DNA from: Achromobacter piechaudii NBRC 102461
Lineage (GTDB): Bacteria > Pseudomonadota > Gammaproteobacteria > Burkholderiales > Burkholderiaceae_B
Assembly: GCF_001571245.1 (NCBI RefSeq)
Contig: NZ_BCTK01000006.1
Location: 1-64,000 of the forward strand
DNA: 64,000 nucleotides
Reading direction: 5' to 3'
Numbering within the stretch: position 1 is the stretch's first letter; each line of letters starts with the position of its first letter. Below the pieces are notes generated by a model. That model was not told the origin of the DNA. It searched no databases and worked only from the letters and a program-made list of their open reading frames with translations. The position numbers and the translations under genes were made by a program. This document shows positions 9,426 to 19,088 of the stretch, piece by piece.

Positions 9426-9463
9426 ATTACGAATCTGCAAAAAAAAACGCGGAAATCTGTAAT
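9426..9463. promoter_or_regulatory. Candidate regulator boxes upstream of the lone response regulator
   Basis: ATTACGAATCTGCAA (9426-9440) matches the first 11 bases of the box at 11840-11855 exactly. A second partial match ends in AATCTGTAAT (9454-9463). About 200 bases upstream of the minus-strand start at 9245. Suggests control of this regulator by itself or its paralogue. Confidence 0.5.
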
Positions 9464-9567
9464 TTCCCTGTCGCTATTTCCGGAGAGCATCTTTTTAGAA
9501 GGATTGCTGCCTACGTGGACTCGCTAAATGTCCAATGATGCGCGCCACCTTGCTACTCTACAAACGA

Positions 9568-9606
9568 CATTGGCGCTCACTGCACAAGTGTGCAGGAGCG
9601 CCAATG
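9568..9606 (-). terminator. Long hairpin after the sensor kinase gene
   Basis: CATTGGCGCTC pairs with GAGCGCCAATG (11 bp), continued by CTGCAC/GTGCAG around a 4-base loop with one bulge. It lies just past the minus-strand stop at 9619. Only a weak T-rich tail follows, so it is terminator-like or transcript-stabilising. Confidence 0.55.
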
Positions 9607-9618
9607 TCCAATGTGGTT

Positions 9619-10965
9619 CTACTTGGATGGATCGAAGTCTGCAGCTATGCTGAAGCCGATGGTCGTGCCCGTCGAGTCCGATTTTACGAAGGGAGTGCCG
9701 CCATGCATCCGTGCAATTGCGGCTACGATGGCCAGTCCGAGGCCGTGATGGTTCGCGTCGCTCGCACGCGCAGAGTCTGATCGGTAGAACCGGTAGAAGA
9801 GCCGCGGTAGATGCTGTGCTTCGATTTGCTCACCGAAATTGTGCACGGTGACGTGTACTTTCCCGTCGTCGGCCCTGTATAGCCTAACCGTTACACTTGA
9901 CTTCGGCTTGCTGTAGCGAATGGCGTTCGAAACCAGATTTGAAATAGCGCGTTGATAGAGCGAGCGGTCTACACTGCCAGCTTGATCTCCCAAGACGTCA
10001 AAGCTAACTCTCGCGTCGAGCGCCTCGGCTTCGTGATATTCAAGAACTTCCGTAGTAATCGCGCGGAGGCTCTCCACATGTTCGGCCCGCGCCCTCGCTC
10101 CGCGGTCAGCCTGTGAGAGAAAGAGCATGTCATTGACAATAGCGGTCATGCGTTGAAGCTCTTCCAGATTCGAACCAAGCACGTCTCGCAAATCCACTGG
10201 CGACCGATTTGCCGCCAGCGCGAATTCGGTTTCTCCTATAAGCGTCGCGAGAGGAGTACGTAGTTCATGTGCTACATCTGCATTGAAGCCTTCCATTTGG
10301 ACATAGGCCCGCTCTAGCCGTTGCAGCAGCGCATTGAACTGCAGGACCAACGGTTTGATTTCTTGCGCCAACCCCGTTTCCTTCAGTCGTTCCCCGATGC
10401 GGTCAGGCGATATTAGCGCGGCCTGGAGCGCCACTTCGTGTAGAGGAAGCAGCGCGCGCCGGACAAGGACGTTGGCTATAACGGAAACTACTATCGCTCC
10501 GATCACAGCACACGAAAACAACGTCCATGCCAGCATCACTCGAAGCCGCACATCCGGCGTGGTATCCAGAAACAGCTCTGCGGTCATTCTCCTGTCCGGC
10601 TGGCTGGGCGCAGGCAAAGAAAAGAGCGTCTGTATTCGATTTACGTCCTTCGCCGCTACGGCAGGCTCACCATAAACGCTGACTTTTTGATTAATGACGA
10701 GTCGCAACGAAAACTCAGACTTTCCATAGAAAAAGTCATTTAGCTTATGCTCGAGCGCGGGTAGGTCGCCTTTAACGGCGAATTCATCCGCAAGGTGCTC
10801 GATGACTTCACGCTTTTGTTCAAGTAGTGCCTGCTGACGATGAGAGAGATTTATATTCGTCGCCCAGTACACAACTAGGCATACGACCCCCAGTGCGACA
10901 AATGTCTGAAGCGCGAGCCAGCGAGACAGCCATTGGCGCAGAGAACTGATCTCGCGAAATCCCAT
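9619..10965 (-). CDS. czcS: Heavy-metal sensor histidine kinase (CzcS/CusS/CopS-like)
   Basis: 448 residues. Inner-membrane kinase with membrane helices near 17-36 and 143-167 enclosing a periplasmic sensor loop, then a HAMP-like linker. The H-box is FNADVAHELRTPLA with His233; an N-box (NLVSNAIRYS) and a G-box (HGLGLAIVAAIA) follow. The start ATG overlaps the regulator stop by one base (TAATG), so the two are translationally coupled. Expected to sense periplasmic Zn, Cd, Co or Cu and phosphorylate the adjacent regulator. The exact metal cannot be read from the sequence. Confidence 0.9.
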   Translation of the reverse strand: MGFREISSLRQWLSRWLALQTFVALGVVCLVVYWATNINLSHRQQALLEQKREVIEHLADEFAVKGDLPALEHKLNDFFYGKSEFSLRLVINQKVSVYGEPAVAAKDVNRIQTLFSLPAPSQPDRRMTAELFLDTTPDVRLRVMLAWTLFSCAVIGAIVVSVIANVLVRRALLPLHEVALQAALISPDRIGERLKETGLAQEIKPLVLQFNALLQRLERAYVQMEGFNADVAHELRTPLATLIGETEFALAANRSPVDLRDVLGSNLEELQRMTAIVNDMLFLSQADRGARARAEHVESLRAITTEVLEYHEAEALDARVSFDVLGDQAGSVDRSLYQRAISNLVSNAIRYSKPKSSVTVRLYRADDGKVHVTVHNFGEQIEAQHLPRLFYRFYRSDSARASDANHHGLGLAIVAAIARMHGGTPFVKSDSTGTTIGFSIAADFDPSK

Positions 10966-11654
10966 TACTCATCCCTCAGTTCGAGCACGTAGCCCATCCC
11001 GCGCACGGTGTGAAGGACCTTAGTTTCAAAAGGGTCATCAACTTTTCCACGAAGACGCCGTACAGCAACCTCCACCACATTGGTATTGCTATTGAAGTTG
11101 ATATCCCATACTTGTTCGGCGAGATCCAGACGAGACAGAACTTCTCCCTGCTTTCGCATCAAGAGGGCAAGCAGCGTAAATTCCTTGGCTGTCAAATCAA
11201 GGCGCGTGCCGGCCCTACTAGCCTTGCGCCTCAGCAGATCAAGTTCGAGATCTCCCACTTTCAAAACATTCTGTCTGCTTGCCTCGGCGACGATATGACC
11301 CCTCCGGCGCCCCAACGCAAGGACGCGCGCCAGCAATTCAGATAACGCAAACGGCTTGACCAGGTAATCGTCTGCGCCGTCCTGCAGTCCCCGAACTCGA
11401 TCCTCGACCTTGTCTCGCGCTGTGAGCATCAGGACAGGTACGCGATCGGACTTGCGCAGTTCGTGCAGAACGTCAAAGCCATCCATCCCCGGGAGCATCA
11501 CGTCCAGAAGAATGAGGTCGTACTGAGTTTCTCGGGCAAGGTGAAGTCCGCTGACGCCGTCCGATGCAACGTCGACCACATAGTTGTGTTCTGAGAGAGC
11601 ACGCTTTAGGTACTCAGCGAGCTTGCGCTCGTCTTCAACGACCAAAATCTTCAT
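10965..11654 (-). CDS. czcR: OmpR-family response regulator paired with the kinase (CzcR-like)
   Basis: 229 residues. Receiver with EDE at 8-9, Asp51 in LLDVMLPGMDG and VKPFALSEL; winged-helix C-terminus ending HTVRGMGYVLEL. Divergent from czcC across a 360-base control region with two ATTAC/TGTAAT-type boxes, so it probably activates czcCBA and its own operon. Strong sequence likeness to the lone regulator at 8553-9245 indicates a duplication. First gene of a two-gene operon with the kinase. Confidence 0.9.
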   Translation of the reverse strand: MKILVVEDERKLAEYLKRALSEHNYVVDVASDGVSGLHLARETQYDLILLDVMLPGMDGFDVLHELRKSDRVPVLMLTARDKVEDRVRGLQDGADDYLVKPFALSELLARVLALGRRRGHIVAEASRQNVLKVGDLELDLLRRKASRAGTRLDLTAKEFTLLALLMRKQGEVLSRLDLAEQVWDINFNSNTNVVEVAVRRLRGKVDDPFETKVLHTVRGMGYVLELRDE

Positions 11655-11839
11655 ATTTCACAACCGTTCGAATCGTGAATGGCACCCTCGAAGGTTGAAT
11701 CCGGTGCCAAGCGGGAATTGGTGCGCGAGCTCGAGCTCGCATAGCCACCAACGTTGCGTGTTCAGAAACGCGCACGTCTTGCACTTGAATGGGAGCACGC
11801 ATTCTAGGGCAGGTTAGCCGTCAGTCTACCTTCACCAGG

Positions 11840-11881
11840 ATTACGAATCTGTAATGCACGGCAATCTTACAGAATTGTCAT
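11840..11881. promoter_or_regulatory. Two regulator boxes between czcR and czcC
   Basis: ATTACGAATCTGTAAT (11840-11855) and CTTACAGAATTGTCAT (11866-11881) are two copies of an imperfect inverted repeat, 26 bases apart. They lie 134-175 bases upstream of czcC and about 190 upstream of czcR. The second resembles the known CusR-type TGACAnnTTGTCA pattern. Binding by the local CzcR is inferred. Confidence 0.65.
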
Positions 11882-12014
11882 CTGGGGGTCCGGATTCTGA
11901 CGAAGGCGCTTGGATACAGTACGGGCGGTCATCCGTCCTGGGCGTCCCTATTGTGTCCCACGTGCGACAGCCCGGCATAGGCACCAACATCTCCTCAGAC
12001 ACTACCAAGGTTAA

Positions 12015-13274
12015 ATGATGCGCCTCAAGTTGCTTCCATTGTTCCTGATGGTCGCCGCGCTGTGCGGTCCGCAGGCTCGGGCTCAGGCTACGCCAGAAAA
12101 GTACACCCGGGAAGACGCATCGATTGCGTCGGCAAACGTTCTGACGCTGTCCGAGGCGCTGGATGCCGCGTACAGGTTGAATCCCCAATTGTCGGCGGCC
12201 AAGAATGATTTCGGAGCATCGAAGGGGTTGGTGGAGCAGGCAAGCCTCCTGCCAAATCCTTCCCTGGACGTCAGCATCGACGACCAGCAACGTCCGACGC
12301 GGACGACCACGGCGATGCTCAGCATGCCCGTTGAGTTGGGCGGAAAGCGACGAGCACGTACAGAAGCCGCTCAATTAAACAGTGATTTGGCTGGCCGGGA
12401 CTATGAGATCGCGAGGGCGGAGATAAAGACCTCCGTTACGTCTCGATTTTTTGCAGTCGCAATCGCGCAGGAAACGGTGCGCGTCAATCGCGATATGGCT
12501 GAAGTGGCTGTCGGGGCATTGCGTGTAGCTCAAAAGCGAGTGGACTCAGGAAAGGCTCCGCCTTTGGAGAGAAACAAAGCAGACATCGAGCTAACGAAGG
12601 CGCAGATTGAAGTGCGTCAAGCAGAAAATGAGCTCACCGTCGCACGCAGAGAACTGTCATTACTGTGGAACGACCCAGCTCCGAAATTCACGGCAGTGCG
12701 TGCGGATATCGAGGATCTTCCGCCGCGACAATCGCTGGATGAGTTGCGCGGCGCCTTGTTGGCGTCCCCGAGAATGACTGCCGGACGCCTCGCATTGGAA
12801 GTGAGCAAGGCCGAATTGAATGTCGAGAAGAGCAAGCGATATCCGGACATCACGATAAGTGGTGGAGTGGCTCGCGACAATGAAATGGGGCGCAATAAGG
12901 CTCAATTTGGGATCTCCGTGCCATTGCCGATTTTTGACAGGAATCAGGGGAACGTCTATGCCGCCACCATGCAAACCTACAAGGCCCAAGACACTTACAG
13001 AGAGCTAGAGGCACGATTGAGTGCTGACTTGGTATCCGCCGCCTCTACTTACGATCTTGCATTGTCTTCCGCGAGCGACTATCGCCGGTCTGTTATCCCC
13101 ACATCGCAGAAGGCATACGATGCCGCGCGTAAGGGCTTTGAGGCTGGAAAGGTCGGCTATCTGGAAGTCCTAGATGCGCAACGGACTTTATCGCAAGGGA
13201 ATATTTCCTACCTGACGACGTTGTCGCGCGCGGCGTCGGCCCGCGCTGAAATCGATCGCATCCTTGGCCAATAA
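12015..13274 (+). CDS. czcC: Outer-membrane factor CzcC
   Basis: 419 residues. TolC-like outer-membrane channel of the tripartite metal efflux pump. A signal peptide (MMRLKLLPLFLMVAALCG, cleavage near ARAQA) is followed by two outer-membrane efflux repeats with LSEALDAAYRLNPQL and SLLPNPSLDVSIDD. It ends in ARAEIDRILGQ. AAGG lies 4 bases upstream of the ATG. First gene of czcCBA; 6 bases separate its stop from czcB. Confidence 0.9.
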   Translation: MMRLKLLPLFLMVAALCGPQARAQATPEKYTREDASIASANVLTLSEALDAAYRLNPQLSAAKNDFGASKGLVEQASLLPNPSLDVSIDDQQRPTRTTTAMLSMPVELGGKRRARTEAAQLNSDLAGRDYEIARAEIKTSVTSRFFAVAIAQETVRVNRDMAEVAVGALRVAQKRVDSGKAPPLERNKADIELTKAQIEVRQAENELTVARRELSLLWNDPAPKFTAVRADIEDLPPRQSLDELRGALLASPRMTAGRLALEVSKAELNVEKSKRYPDITISGGVARDNEMGRNKAQFGISVPLPIFDRNQGNVYAATMQTYKAQDTYRELEARLSADLVSAASTYDLALSSASDYRRSVIPTSQKAYDAARKGFEAGKVGYLEVLDAQRTLSQGNISYLTTLSRAASARAEIDRILGQ

Positions 13275-13280
13275 ACAGAG

Positions 13281-14759
13281 ATGAACATGAGCCCGTATTT
13301 CAATCTAGTACAACGTCGCGCCGTCATTGCGGTCGCGCTATCCCTTCAACTCCTGATTCCGGCGCCGGGGCTTGCAGGGCCATCTGACCACGCTGGGGAC
13401 AGTCATTCCGAAGCGGCTGTGGGGCCGAATAAGGGTGAAATCACAACGGTCGGAGACAACACGATTGAGGTGGGTCTGGTTGAGGAGGGCGAGGCGGCTC
13501 GGCTAAAGGTTTGGATAGCGGCGTCAGGCAAGCCTGTGAATGCAAAAGACCTAACGGCAACCGCGACTTTGAAAAGGCCAAATGGGGAAGAGAAGGTGCT
13601 CAAGCTGACCCCCTCTACAGAAGGATTTGTCAGTGATCAGCTTATCGCTGAGCCACATTTCTTTGAAGTCGAAATTAGCGTCTCTATTCCTGGAAGGCCT
13701 GACCCTATCCGCGCAGAATTGCACAAAGAGGAGGGGTTGGTCGCGCTCACCCCTGAACAAATTTCCGCGGCTGGAATTGAGACAAGTGAAGCCAAGGCGC
13801 AGAGCCTTGAGTCGAGCACGAAATTCCCCGGGGAGATCCGATTTAATGCAGATCGCACTGCACACGTCGTGCCTAAGGCCGCAGGCACCGTTCAACAGGT
13901 CTCAGCTGATCTCGGACAAGAGGTGAAAAAAGGACAGCTATTGGCGGTCATTTCAAGCGCATCGCTCTCCGAGCTCAGAAGCGAGTGGCTTGCTGCGACG
14001 AAGCGTCGAGCATTGGCTGCCGCCACGCACGCTCGAGAGTTGAAGTTATGGCGGGAGCAGGTTTCAGCCCAACAGGACTATCAACAGGCTCAGACTGCGC
14101 TTCAAGAGGCGGATATTGCCGTGCAAAACGCAGCTCAGAAGCTTCGGGCAATTGGCGCGGAACCGTCCGCAAAAGACTTGAATCTTCTTGAGATTCGGGC
14201 GCCCTTCGATGGTGTCATCGTCGAGAAGCACATCGCTTTGGGCGAGGCGCTATCCGACACGGCAAGTATCTTCACAATCTCGGATCTGAGCACGGTATGG
14301 GCAGAGTTCGTAATCGCGCCCAAAGATCTCCGGGACGTCCGTGTAGGTGAAGATGCAAAGGTCACCTCGACTGCCTTTTCCGAGGAGGCGTTCGGCACCG
14401 TGTCCTATATAGGTGCATTGCTTGGACAGCAAACGCGCACAGCGACTGCGAGGGTGACATTGAAGAATCCCGACATGGCCTGGCGGCCCGGTCTGTTCGT
14501 TTCCGTAAGCGTCGTGGTGGAGCGAAATGACGTTGGAGTAGCTGTGGAGAGCGACGCGATCCAGGATGTCAACGGACAGCCTACGGTGTTCATCGAAGTT
14601 CCTGGTGGCTTTCTTCCCCAGCCCGTCAAGCTAGGCGCGACGACAGATAAGAGCTCGGAGATTGTGTCAGGGCTCAATGCTGGAACACGCTATGTCAGCT
14701 CCAATGCTTTCGTGCTGAAGTCCGAGTTGGGCAAGGCAACGGCAGATCACGCGCATTGA
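13281..14759 (+). CDS. czcB: Membrane-fusion protein CzcB
   Basis: 492 residues. Periplasmic adaptor linking CzcA to CzcC. Signal peptide at the N-terminus, then a His-rich patch (DHAGDSHSEA) that may bind metal. The sequence continues with a CzcB-type N-terminal domain, a lipoyl half-motif (AAGTVQQVSADLGQEVKKGQ), a coiled-coil hairpin around residues 230-300, and a beta-barrel with IRAPFDGVIVEKHI. The last residues are ATADHAH. Lies between czcC and czcA in one operon. Confidence 0.9.
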   Translation: MNMSPYFNLVQRRAVIAVALSLQLLIPAPGLAGPSDHAGDSHSEAAVGPNKGEITTVGDNTIEVGLVEEGEAARLKVWIAASGKPVNAKDLTATATLKRPNGEEKVLKLTPSTEGFVSDQLIAEPHFFEVEISVSIPGRPDPIRAELHKEEGLVALTPEQISAAGIETSEAKAQSLESSTKFPGEIRFNADRTAHVVPKAAGTVQQVSADLGQEVKKGQLLAVISSASLSELRSEWLAATKRRALAAATHARELKLWREQVSAQQDYQQAQTALQEADIAVQNAAQKLRAIGAEPSAKDLNLLEIRAPFDGVIVEKHIALGEALSDTASIFTISDLSTVWAEFVIAPKDLRDVRVGEDAKVTSTAFSEEAFGTVSYIGALLGQQTRTATARVTLKNPDMAWRPGLFVSVSVVVERNDVGVAVESDAIQDVNGQPTVFIEVPGGFLPQPVKLGATTDKSSEIVSGLNAGTRYVSSNAFVLKSELGKATADHAH

Positions 14760-14771
14760 GTCGGAGCCCAC

Positions 14772-17700
14772 ATGTTTGAACGTTTAATTCGCTTTGCCAT
14801 TGAGCAGCGTTGGCTTGTCTTGTTCATCGCTTTTGGAATGGCCGCCGTTGGGGTGTACAACTACTCGCGACTGGCCATTGACGCGGTTCCCGACATCACC
14901 AACGTCCAGGTTCAGATCAACGCGAGTGCACCTGGCTACTCTCCTTTAGAAACGGAGCAGCGCGTCACGTATCCGATCGAGACCGTGATGGCTGGTCTGC
15001 CGGGGCTGCAGCAAACTCGCTCGCTGTCTCGTTACGGCCTATCTCAGACGACAGTGATCTTCGAGGACGGGACAGACATCTACTTTGCCCGTCAGCTCGT
15101 TAATCAGCGTCTGCAGGAGGCCAAGGAAAGCCTGCCGGAGGGGATCACCCCCGTCATGGGGCCGATTTCCACCGGATTGGGAGAGATCTTCCTGTGGACC
15201 GTTGAAGCAAAACCCGATGCAAAGAAGGAAGACGGTTCGCCATATACGGCCACGGACCTGCGCGAGATTCAAGATTGGGTCATCAAGCCGCAACTGCGCA
15301 ACGTCAAAGGCGTGACCGAGGTCAATTCAATCGGAGGCTACGCAAAGGAGTACCAGGTAGCGCCAGATACCGAGCGCTTGGCATCCTATGGACTCTCGCT
15401 CACCGACATCATCACCGCCCTAGAGCGAAACAACGCGAATGTTGGAGCTGGGTATATTGAGAGAAAGGGCGAGCAGTACTTGATTCGTGCTCCGGGTCAG
15501 GTTCGGTCGATAGCCGATATTCAGGATATTGTCCTGACCGCGAGAGATGGGCAAGCCATACGCGTTCGTGACGTTGCGGATGTTTCAATCGGGAAAGAGC
15601 TTCGCACGGGCGCCGCTACAGACAATGGCAAGGAGGTGGTGCTCGGTACCGTCTTCATGTTGATTGGCGAGAACAGCCGGGCTGTATCCCAAGCAGTGTC
15701 GAAAAAGCTCGGGGAGATAAACAAGAACTTGCCCGACGGGGTAGAAGCGATCACCGTCTATGACCGTACCGATCTCGTAGACAAAGCTATCGCCACGGTA
15801 AAGAAGAATCTTCTCGAAGGCGCGATCTTGGTGATCGTGATCCTGTTCGTTTTCCTCGGAAACATTCGTGCTGCGATCATCACGGCGATGGTGATCCCGC
15901 TATCTATGCTGTTCACGTTTACGGGAATGGTGACCTACAAGGTCAGCGCCAACCTGATGAGTCTCGGGGCGCTTGATTTCGGGATCATTGTCGACGGGGC
16001 GGTAGTGATCGTGGAGAACTGCGTCAGACGGCTGAGTCATGCACAGCTGCATCACGGTCGTCCCCTCACTCGCTCCGAACGCTTCCACGAAGTATTCGCG
16101 GCCGCTCGCGAGGCGCGACGTCCGCTGCTGTACGGCCAGCTGATCATCATGGTTGTTTACCTTCCAATATTCGCGCTCAGCGGGGTGGAAGGGCGCATGT
16201 TCCACCCCATGGCCCTCACCGTGGTGATGGCATTGCTCGGCGCCATGATTCTGTCGGTCACGTTCGTGCCGGCGGCCGTGGCTATGTTCATCGGGAAGAA
16301 GGTGTCAGAGAAGGAAATTCGGGTAATGGCGTGGGCACGTCGACGCTACGAACCTCTGCTCGACCTGGCACTTCGCCGCACTCCTCTCATGCTCGGTGGG
16401 GCACTAGGGTTCTTGCTCGTGTGCGGTTTTATCGCCACTCGTTTGGGAAGCGAGTTTATTCCGAATCTCAACGAAGGAGACATGGCAATCCAAGCATTGC
16501 GCATTCCGGGCACAAGTTTGACGCAATCAGTCGCCATGCAGGTTCAGCTGGAAACCCGTTTAAAGGAGAAGTTTCCCGAGATCGAGCGTGTGTTCGCGCG
16601 GACCGGCACTGCCGAGATCGCATCGGACGCTATGCCCCCCAATATCTCCGATGGCTACATCATGCTTAAGCCCGAAAAGGACTGGCCGAGCCCGAAGAAG
16701 TCTCATGCGGAGCTGCGTGAGGCGATTCAGCGTGAAGCACAGAACATTCCGGGGAACAACTACGAGTTCTCGCAGCCGATTCAGCTACGGTTCAACGAAC
16801 TGATTTCTGGCGTTCGCAGCGATGTCGCGGTGAAGATATTTGGTGATGACAACGATGTGTTGAACAGAACTGCAACTGAGGTAGCTGAGGTCCTCCAAAA
16901 GATCCCAGGCGCCTCGGAAGTCAAAGTGGAACAGACCACGGGTCTTCCCATGCTGACCGTGTCGATCGATCGAGCTAAAGCAGCGCGCTATGGCCTTAGT
17001 CTGTCGGATGTCCAAGACACCCTGACGATTGCGGCGGGTGGTCGTGAGGCGGGCACGTTCTTCCAGGGCGACCGTAGGTTCGATGTCGTCGTTCGACTTC
17101 CAGAAAAGGTCCGCGAGAACATCACCGCACTCAAAAATCTTCCGATTGCGTTGCCGAGAGGTGAGGGTCAGCTTCAAACAGCCTACATACCACTATCTGA
17201 AGTTGCGACATTCGATCTGGCGCCTGGCCCTAACCAGGTCTCCCGAGAGGATGGAAAGCGAAGGATCGTGGTCAGCGCCAACGTTCGTGGCAGAGACCTC
17301 GGATCGTTCGTCGGCGAGGCAGAGACGGCGATCGCTGAACAAGTCAAGGTCCCAACGGGATACTGGACAGCATGGGGGGGTACTTTCGAACAACTTGAAT
17401 CGGCTACCAAGCGATTGCAGGTTGTGGTCCCAGTCGCCCTGCTTTTGGTGTTCGTCCTGTTGTTCGCGATGTTTGGAAACGTTAAGGATGGACTACTCGT
17501 CTTCACCGGTATTCCCTTCGCGTTGACAGGCGGAATTCTTGCGCTGTGGATCAGAGGAATTCCTTTGTCAATTACCGCTGCAGTGGGATTCATTGCACTT
17601 TGTGGTGTCGCTGTTCTCAACGGTTTGGTTCTGTTGTCCTTTATTCGCTCCTTGAGAGATGAAGGAAAGCCGTTGTACACCGCGGTGCGAGAAGGCGCCT

Positions 17701-17921
17701 TGACTCGCTTGCGTCCCGTGCTGATGACCGCCCTCGTGGCTTCGCTTGGATTCGTACCTATGGCTATCGCAACGGGGACAGGAGCGGAGGTGCAGCGGCC
17801 GCTGGCCACAGTGGTTATCGGAGGCATCATCTCCTCCACCTTCTTGACGCTTCTGATCCTGCCGGCGCTCTATCGCTTGGTACATCATAAAGACGCCGAG
17901 GAGGAGGAGCTAACCGGCTAG
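14772..17921 (+). CDS. czcA: HME-RND metal/proton antiporter CzcA
   Basis: 1049 residues. Inner-membrane RND pump that drives divalent metal efflux with proton influx. Membrane helix 4 contains DFGIIVDGAVVIVEN with Asp402, Asp408 and Glu415. Counted from this start, these fall at the same numbers as the essential residues of Cupriavidus CzcA. That residue pattern places it with Zn/Co/Cd pumps rather than the Cu/Ag CusA group. Two large periplasmic loops and 12 membrane helices fit the family length. A hairpin 20 bases after the stop may end the czc transcript. Confidence 0.95.
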   Translation: MFERLIRFAIEQRWLVLFIAFGMAAVGVYNYSRLAIDAVPDITNVQVQINASAPGYSPLETEQRVTYPIETVMAGLPGLQQTRSLSRYGLSQTTVIFEDGTDIYFARQLVNQRLQEAKESLPEGITPVMGPISTGLGEIFLWTVEAKPDAKKEDGSPYTATDLREIQDWVIKPQLRNVKGVTEVNSIGGYAKEYQVAPDTERLASYGLSLTDIITALERNNANVGAGYIERKGEQYLIRAPGQVRSIADIQDIVLTARDGQAIRVRDVADVSIGKELRTGAATDNGKEVVLGTVFMLIGENSRAVSQAVSKKLGEINKNLPDGVEAITVYDRTDLVDKAIATVKKNLLEGAILVIVILFVFLGNIRAAIITAMVIPLSMLFTFTGMVTYKVSANLMSLGALDFGIIVDGAVVIVENCVRRLSHAQLHHGRPLTRSERFHEVFAAAREARRPLLYGQLIIMVVYLPIFALSGVEGRMFHPMALTVVMALLGAMILSVTFVPAAVAMFIGKKVSEKEIRVMAWARRRYEPLLDLALRRTPLMLGGALGFLLVCGFIATRLGSEFIPNLNEGDMAIQALRIPGTSLTQSVAMQVQLETRLKEKFPEIERVFARTGTAEIASDAMPPNISDGYIMLKPEKDWPSPKKSHAELREAIQREAQNIPGNNYEFSQPIQLRFNELISGVRSDVAVKIFGDDNDVLNRTATEVAEVLQKIPGASEVKVEQTTGLPMLTVSIDRAKAARYGLSLSDVQDTLTIAAGGREAGTFFQGDRRFDVVVRLPEKVRENITALKNLPIALPRGEGQLQTAYIPLSEVATFDLAPGPNQVSREDGKRRIVVSANVRGRDLGSFVGEAETAIAEQVKVPTGYWTAWGGTFEQLESATKRLQVVVPVALLLVFVLLFAMFGNVKDGLLVFTGIPFALTGGILALWIRGIPLSITAAVGFIALCGVAVLNGLVLLSFIRSLRDEGKPLYTAVREGALTRLRPVLMTALVASLGFVPMAIATGTGAEVQRPLATVVIGGIISSTFLTLLILPALYRLVHHKDAEEEELTG

Positions 17922-17940
17922 GAGTGTGAACTGTCGCGAG

Positions 17941-17986
17941 CTTGGAGGGGCCCGGTCTCCTCCAAGCTTGCGGAAATGTAATTACA
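17941..17986 (+). terminator. Hairpin after czcA, then a TGTAATTACA palindrome
   Basis: CTTGGAGG (17941-17948) and CCTCCAAG (17959-17966) form an 8-bp stem; no T tract follows, so termination is uncertain. TGTAATTACA at 17977-17986 is a perfect palindrome made of the same half-sites as the regulator boxes but in opposite arrangement. It lies 68 bases before the glycosyltransferase operon. Confidence 0.45.
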
Positions 17987-18053
17987 AGGTTCGACGATTG
18001 TCGAGCGCACTTTCGTACATTGGCAGCCTTCGATACCGAATGGTTAGACCTCC

Positions 18054-19088
18054 ATGGTTACTTTGCCGTTAGACCCCGCAGAAGCCAATAAAAAAGCGGA
18101 GAACGCAATCCAGATCTCGATTGTGATTCCGTTCTTGAATGAACAAGATGTCTTGCCAATTTGTCACTCGAAGCTGAAAGAGATTCTCGGTGAGCTAGGC
18201 CTACCTTACGAGATCGTGTTCGTGGATGACGGTAGCACGGACAAAAGCGTATTGATCTTGACTGCGCTGATGGAACGGGATCCCAGAGTTCGAGTGGTTC
18301 GCCTGAGTAGAAATTTTGGGAAAGAGGCTGCGATGAGCGCTGGCCTGGCGCATGCGCGGGGTGAGGCGGTGATCATGTTGGATGCCGACCTGCAGGATCC
18401 TCCGGCACTAATTCCGGATATGGTCAAGGCATGGCAGGATGGTTTCGATGTCGTATCGATGCGCCGGCGCAAGCGTGAGGGTGAAGGTTTCGCAAAGCGT
18501 TTGTCTGCTTATGCGTTCTACCGAATCATGAGTCGCTTGAGCCGGTCGAGGATACCCGCAGACACAGGGGATTTCCGGCTTATGAGTCGTAGGACCGTTG
18601 AGGCCTTGCTCCAGATGCCAGAGCGGTGTCGCTATATGAAAGGTCTCTATGCTTGGATCGGGTTTCCCACCAAAGTGATCGACTATGATCGCGCGCCCAG
18701 GGCCGCCGGCAAGACCAAATGGAACTACTTCGCGCTATTCGGGCTCGCCCTTGAAGGCATCACCTCATTCTCTACCGCTCCGCTGCGCTGGGCAACTGGC
18801 ATAGGAGCTGTTGTCGCATTGACAGGTGGCATGTTTGGCCTTTGGATTATCTTCAAAACGATCGTGTTCGGTCACGACGTGCCTGGCTATCCATCACTAA
18901 CAGCCATGATCACCCTCTTAAGTGGGATTCAGCTCCTGACGATTGGGCTGTTGGGCGAATACGTTGGAAAAGGATACATGGAGACGAAGCAGCGTCCAAT
19001 CTTCATAGTGCGCGATGTGCTCGAGAAAGCCACGCAGATGGCCTCACAACACGCCGGGATTGGATCGAAAAATGCAGTTGAAGGCTAA
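18054..19088 (+). CDS. Family 2 glycosyltransferase (ArnC/DPM1-like, polyprenyl-phosphate sugar transferase)
   Basis: 344 residues. GT-A fold with IVIPFLNEQDVLP, EIVFVDDGSTD and VIMLDADLQDPP carrying the metal-binding DAD, and GDFRLMSRR. Two C-terminal membrane helices (near 235-260 and 275-300) anchor it in the inner membrane. Such enzymes load a sugar from a nucleotide donor onto undecaprenyl or dolichyl phosphate, the donor used by ArnT-type transferases. The next gene is exactly that type and overlaps by 17 bases, so the pair probably acts in sequence. The sugar is unknown. Confidence 0.88.
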   Translation: MVTLPLDPAEANKKAENAIQISIVIPFLNEQDVLPICHSKLKEILGELGLPYEIVFVDDGSTDKSVLILTALMERDPRVRVVRLSRNFGKEAAMSAGLAHARGEAVIMLDADLQDPPALIPDMVKAWQDGFDVVSMRRRKREGEGFAKRLSAYAFYRIMSRLSRSRIPADTGDFRLMSRRTVEALLQMPERCRYMKGLYAWIGFPTKVIDYDRAPRAAGKTKWNYFALFGLALEGITSFSTAPLRWATGIGAVVALTGGMFGLWIIFKTIVFGHDVPGYPSLTAMITLLSGIQLLTIGLLGEYVGKGYMETKQRPIFIVRDVLEKATQMASQHAGIGSKNAVEG

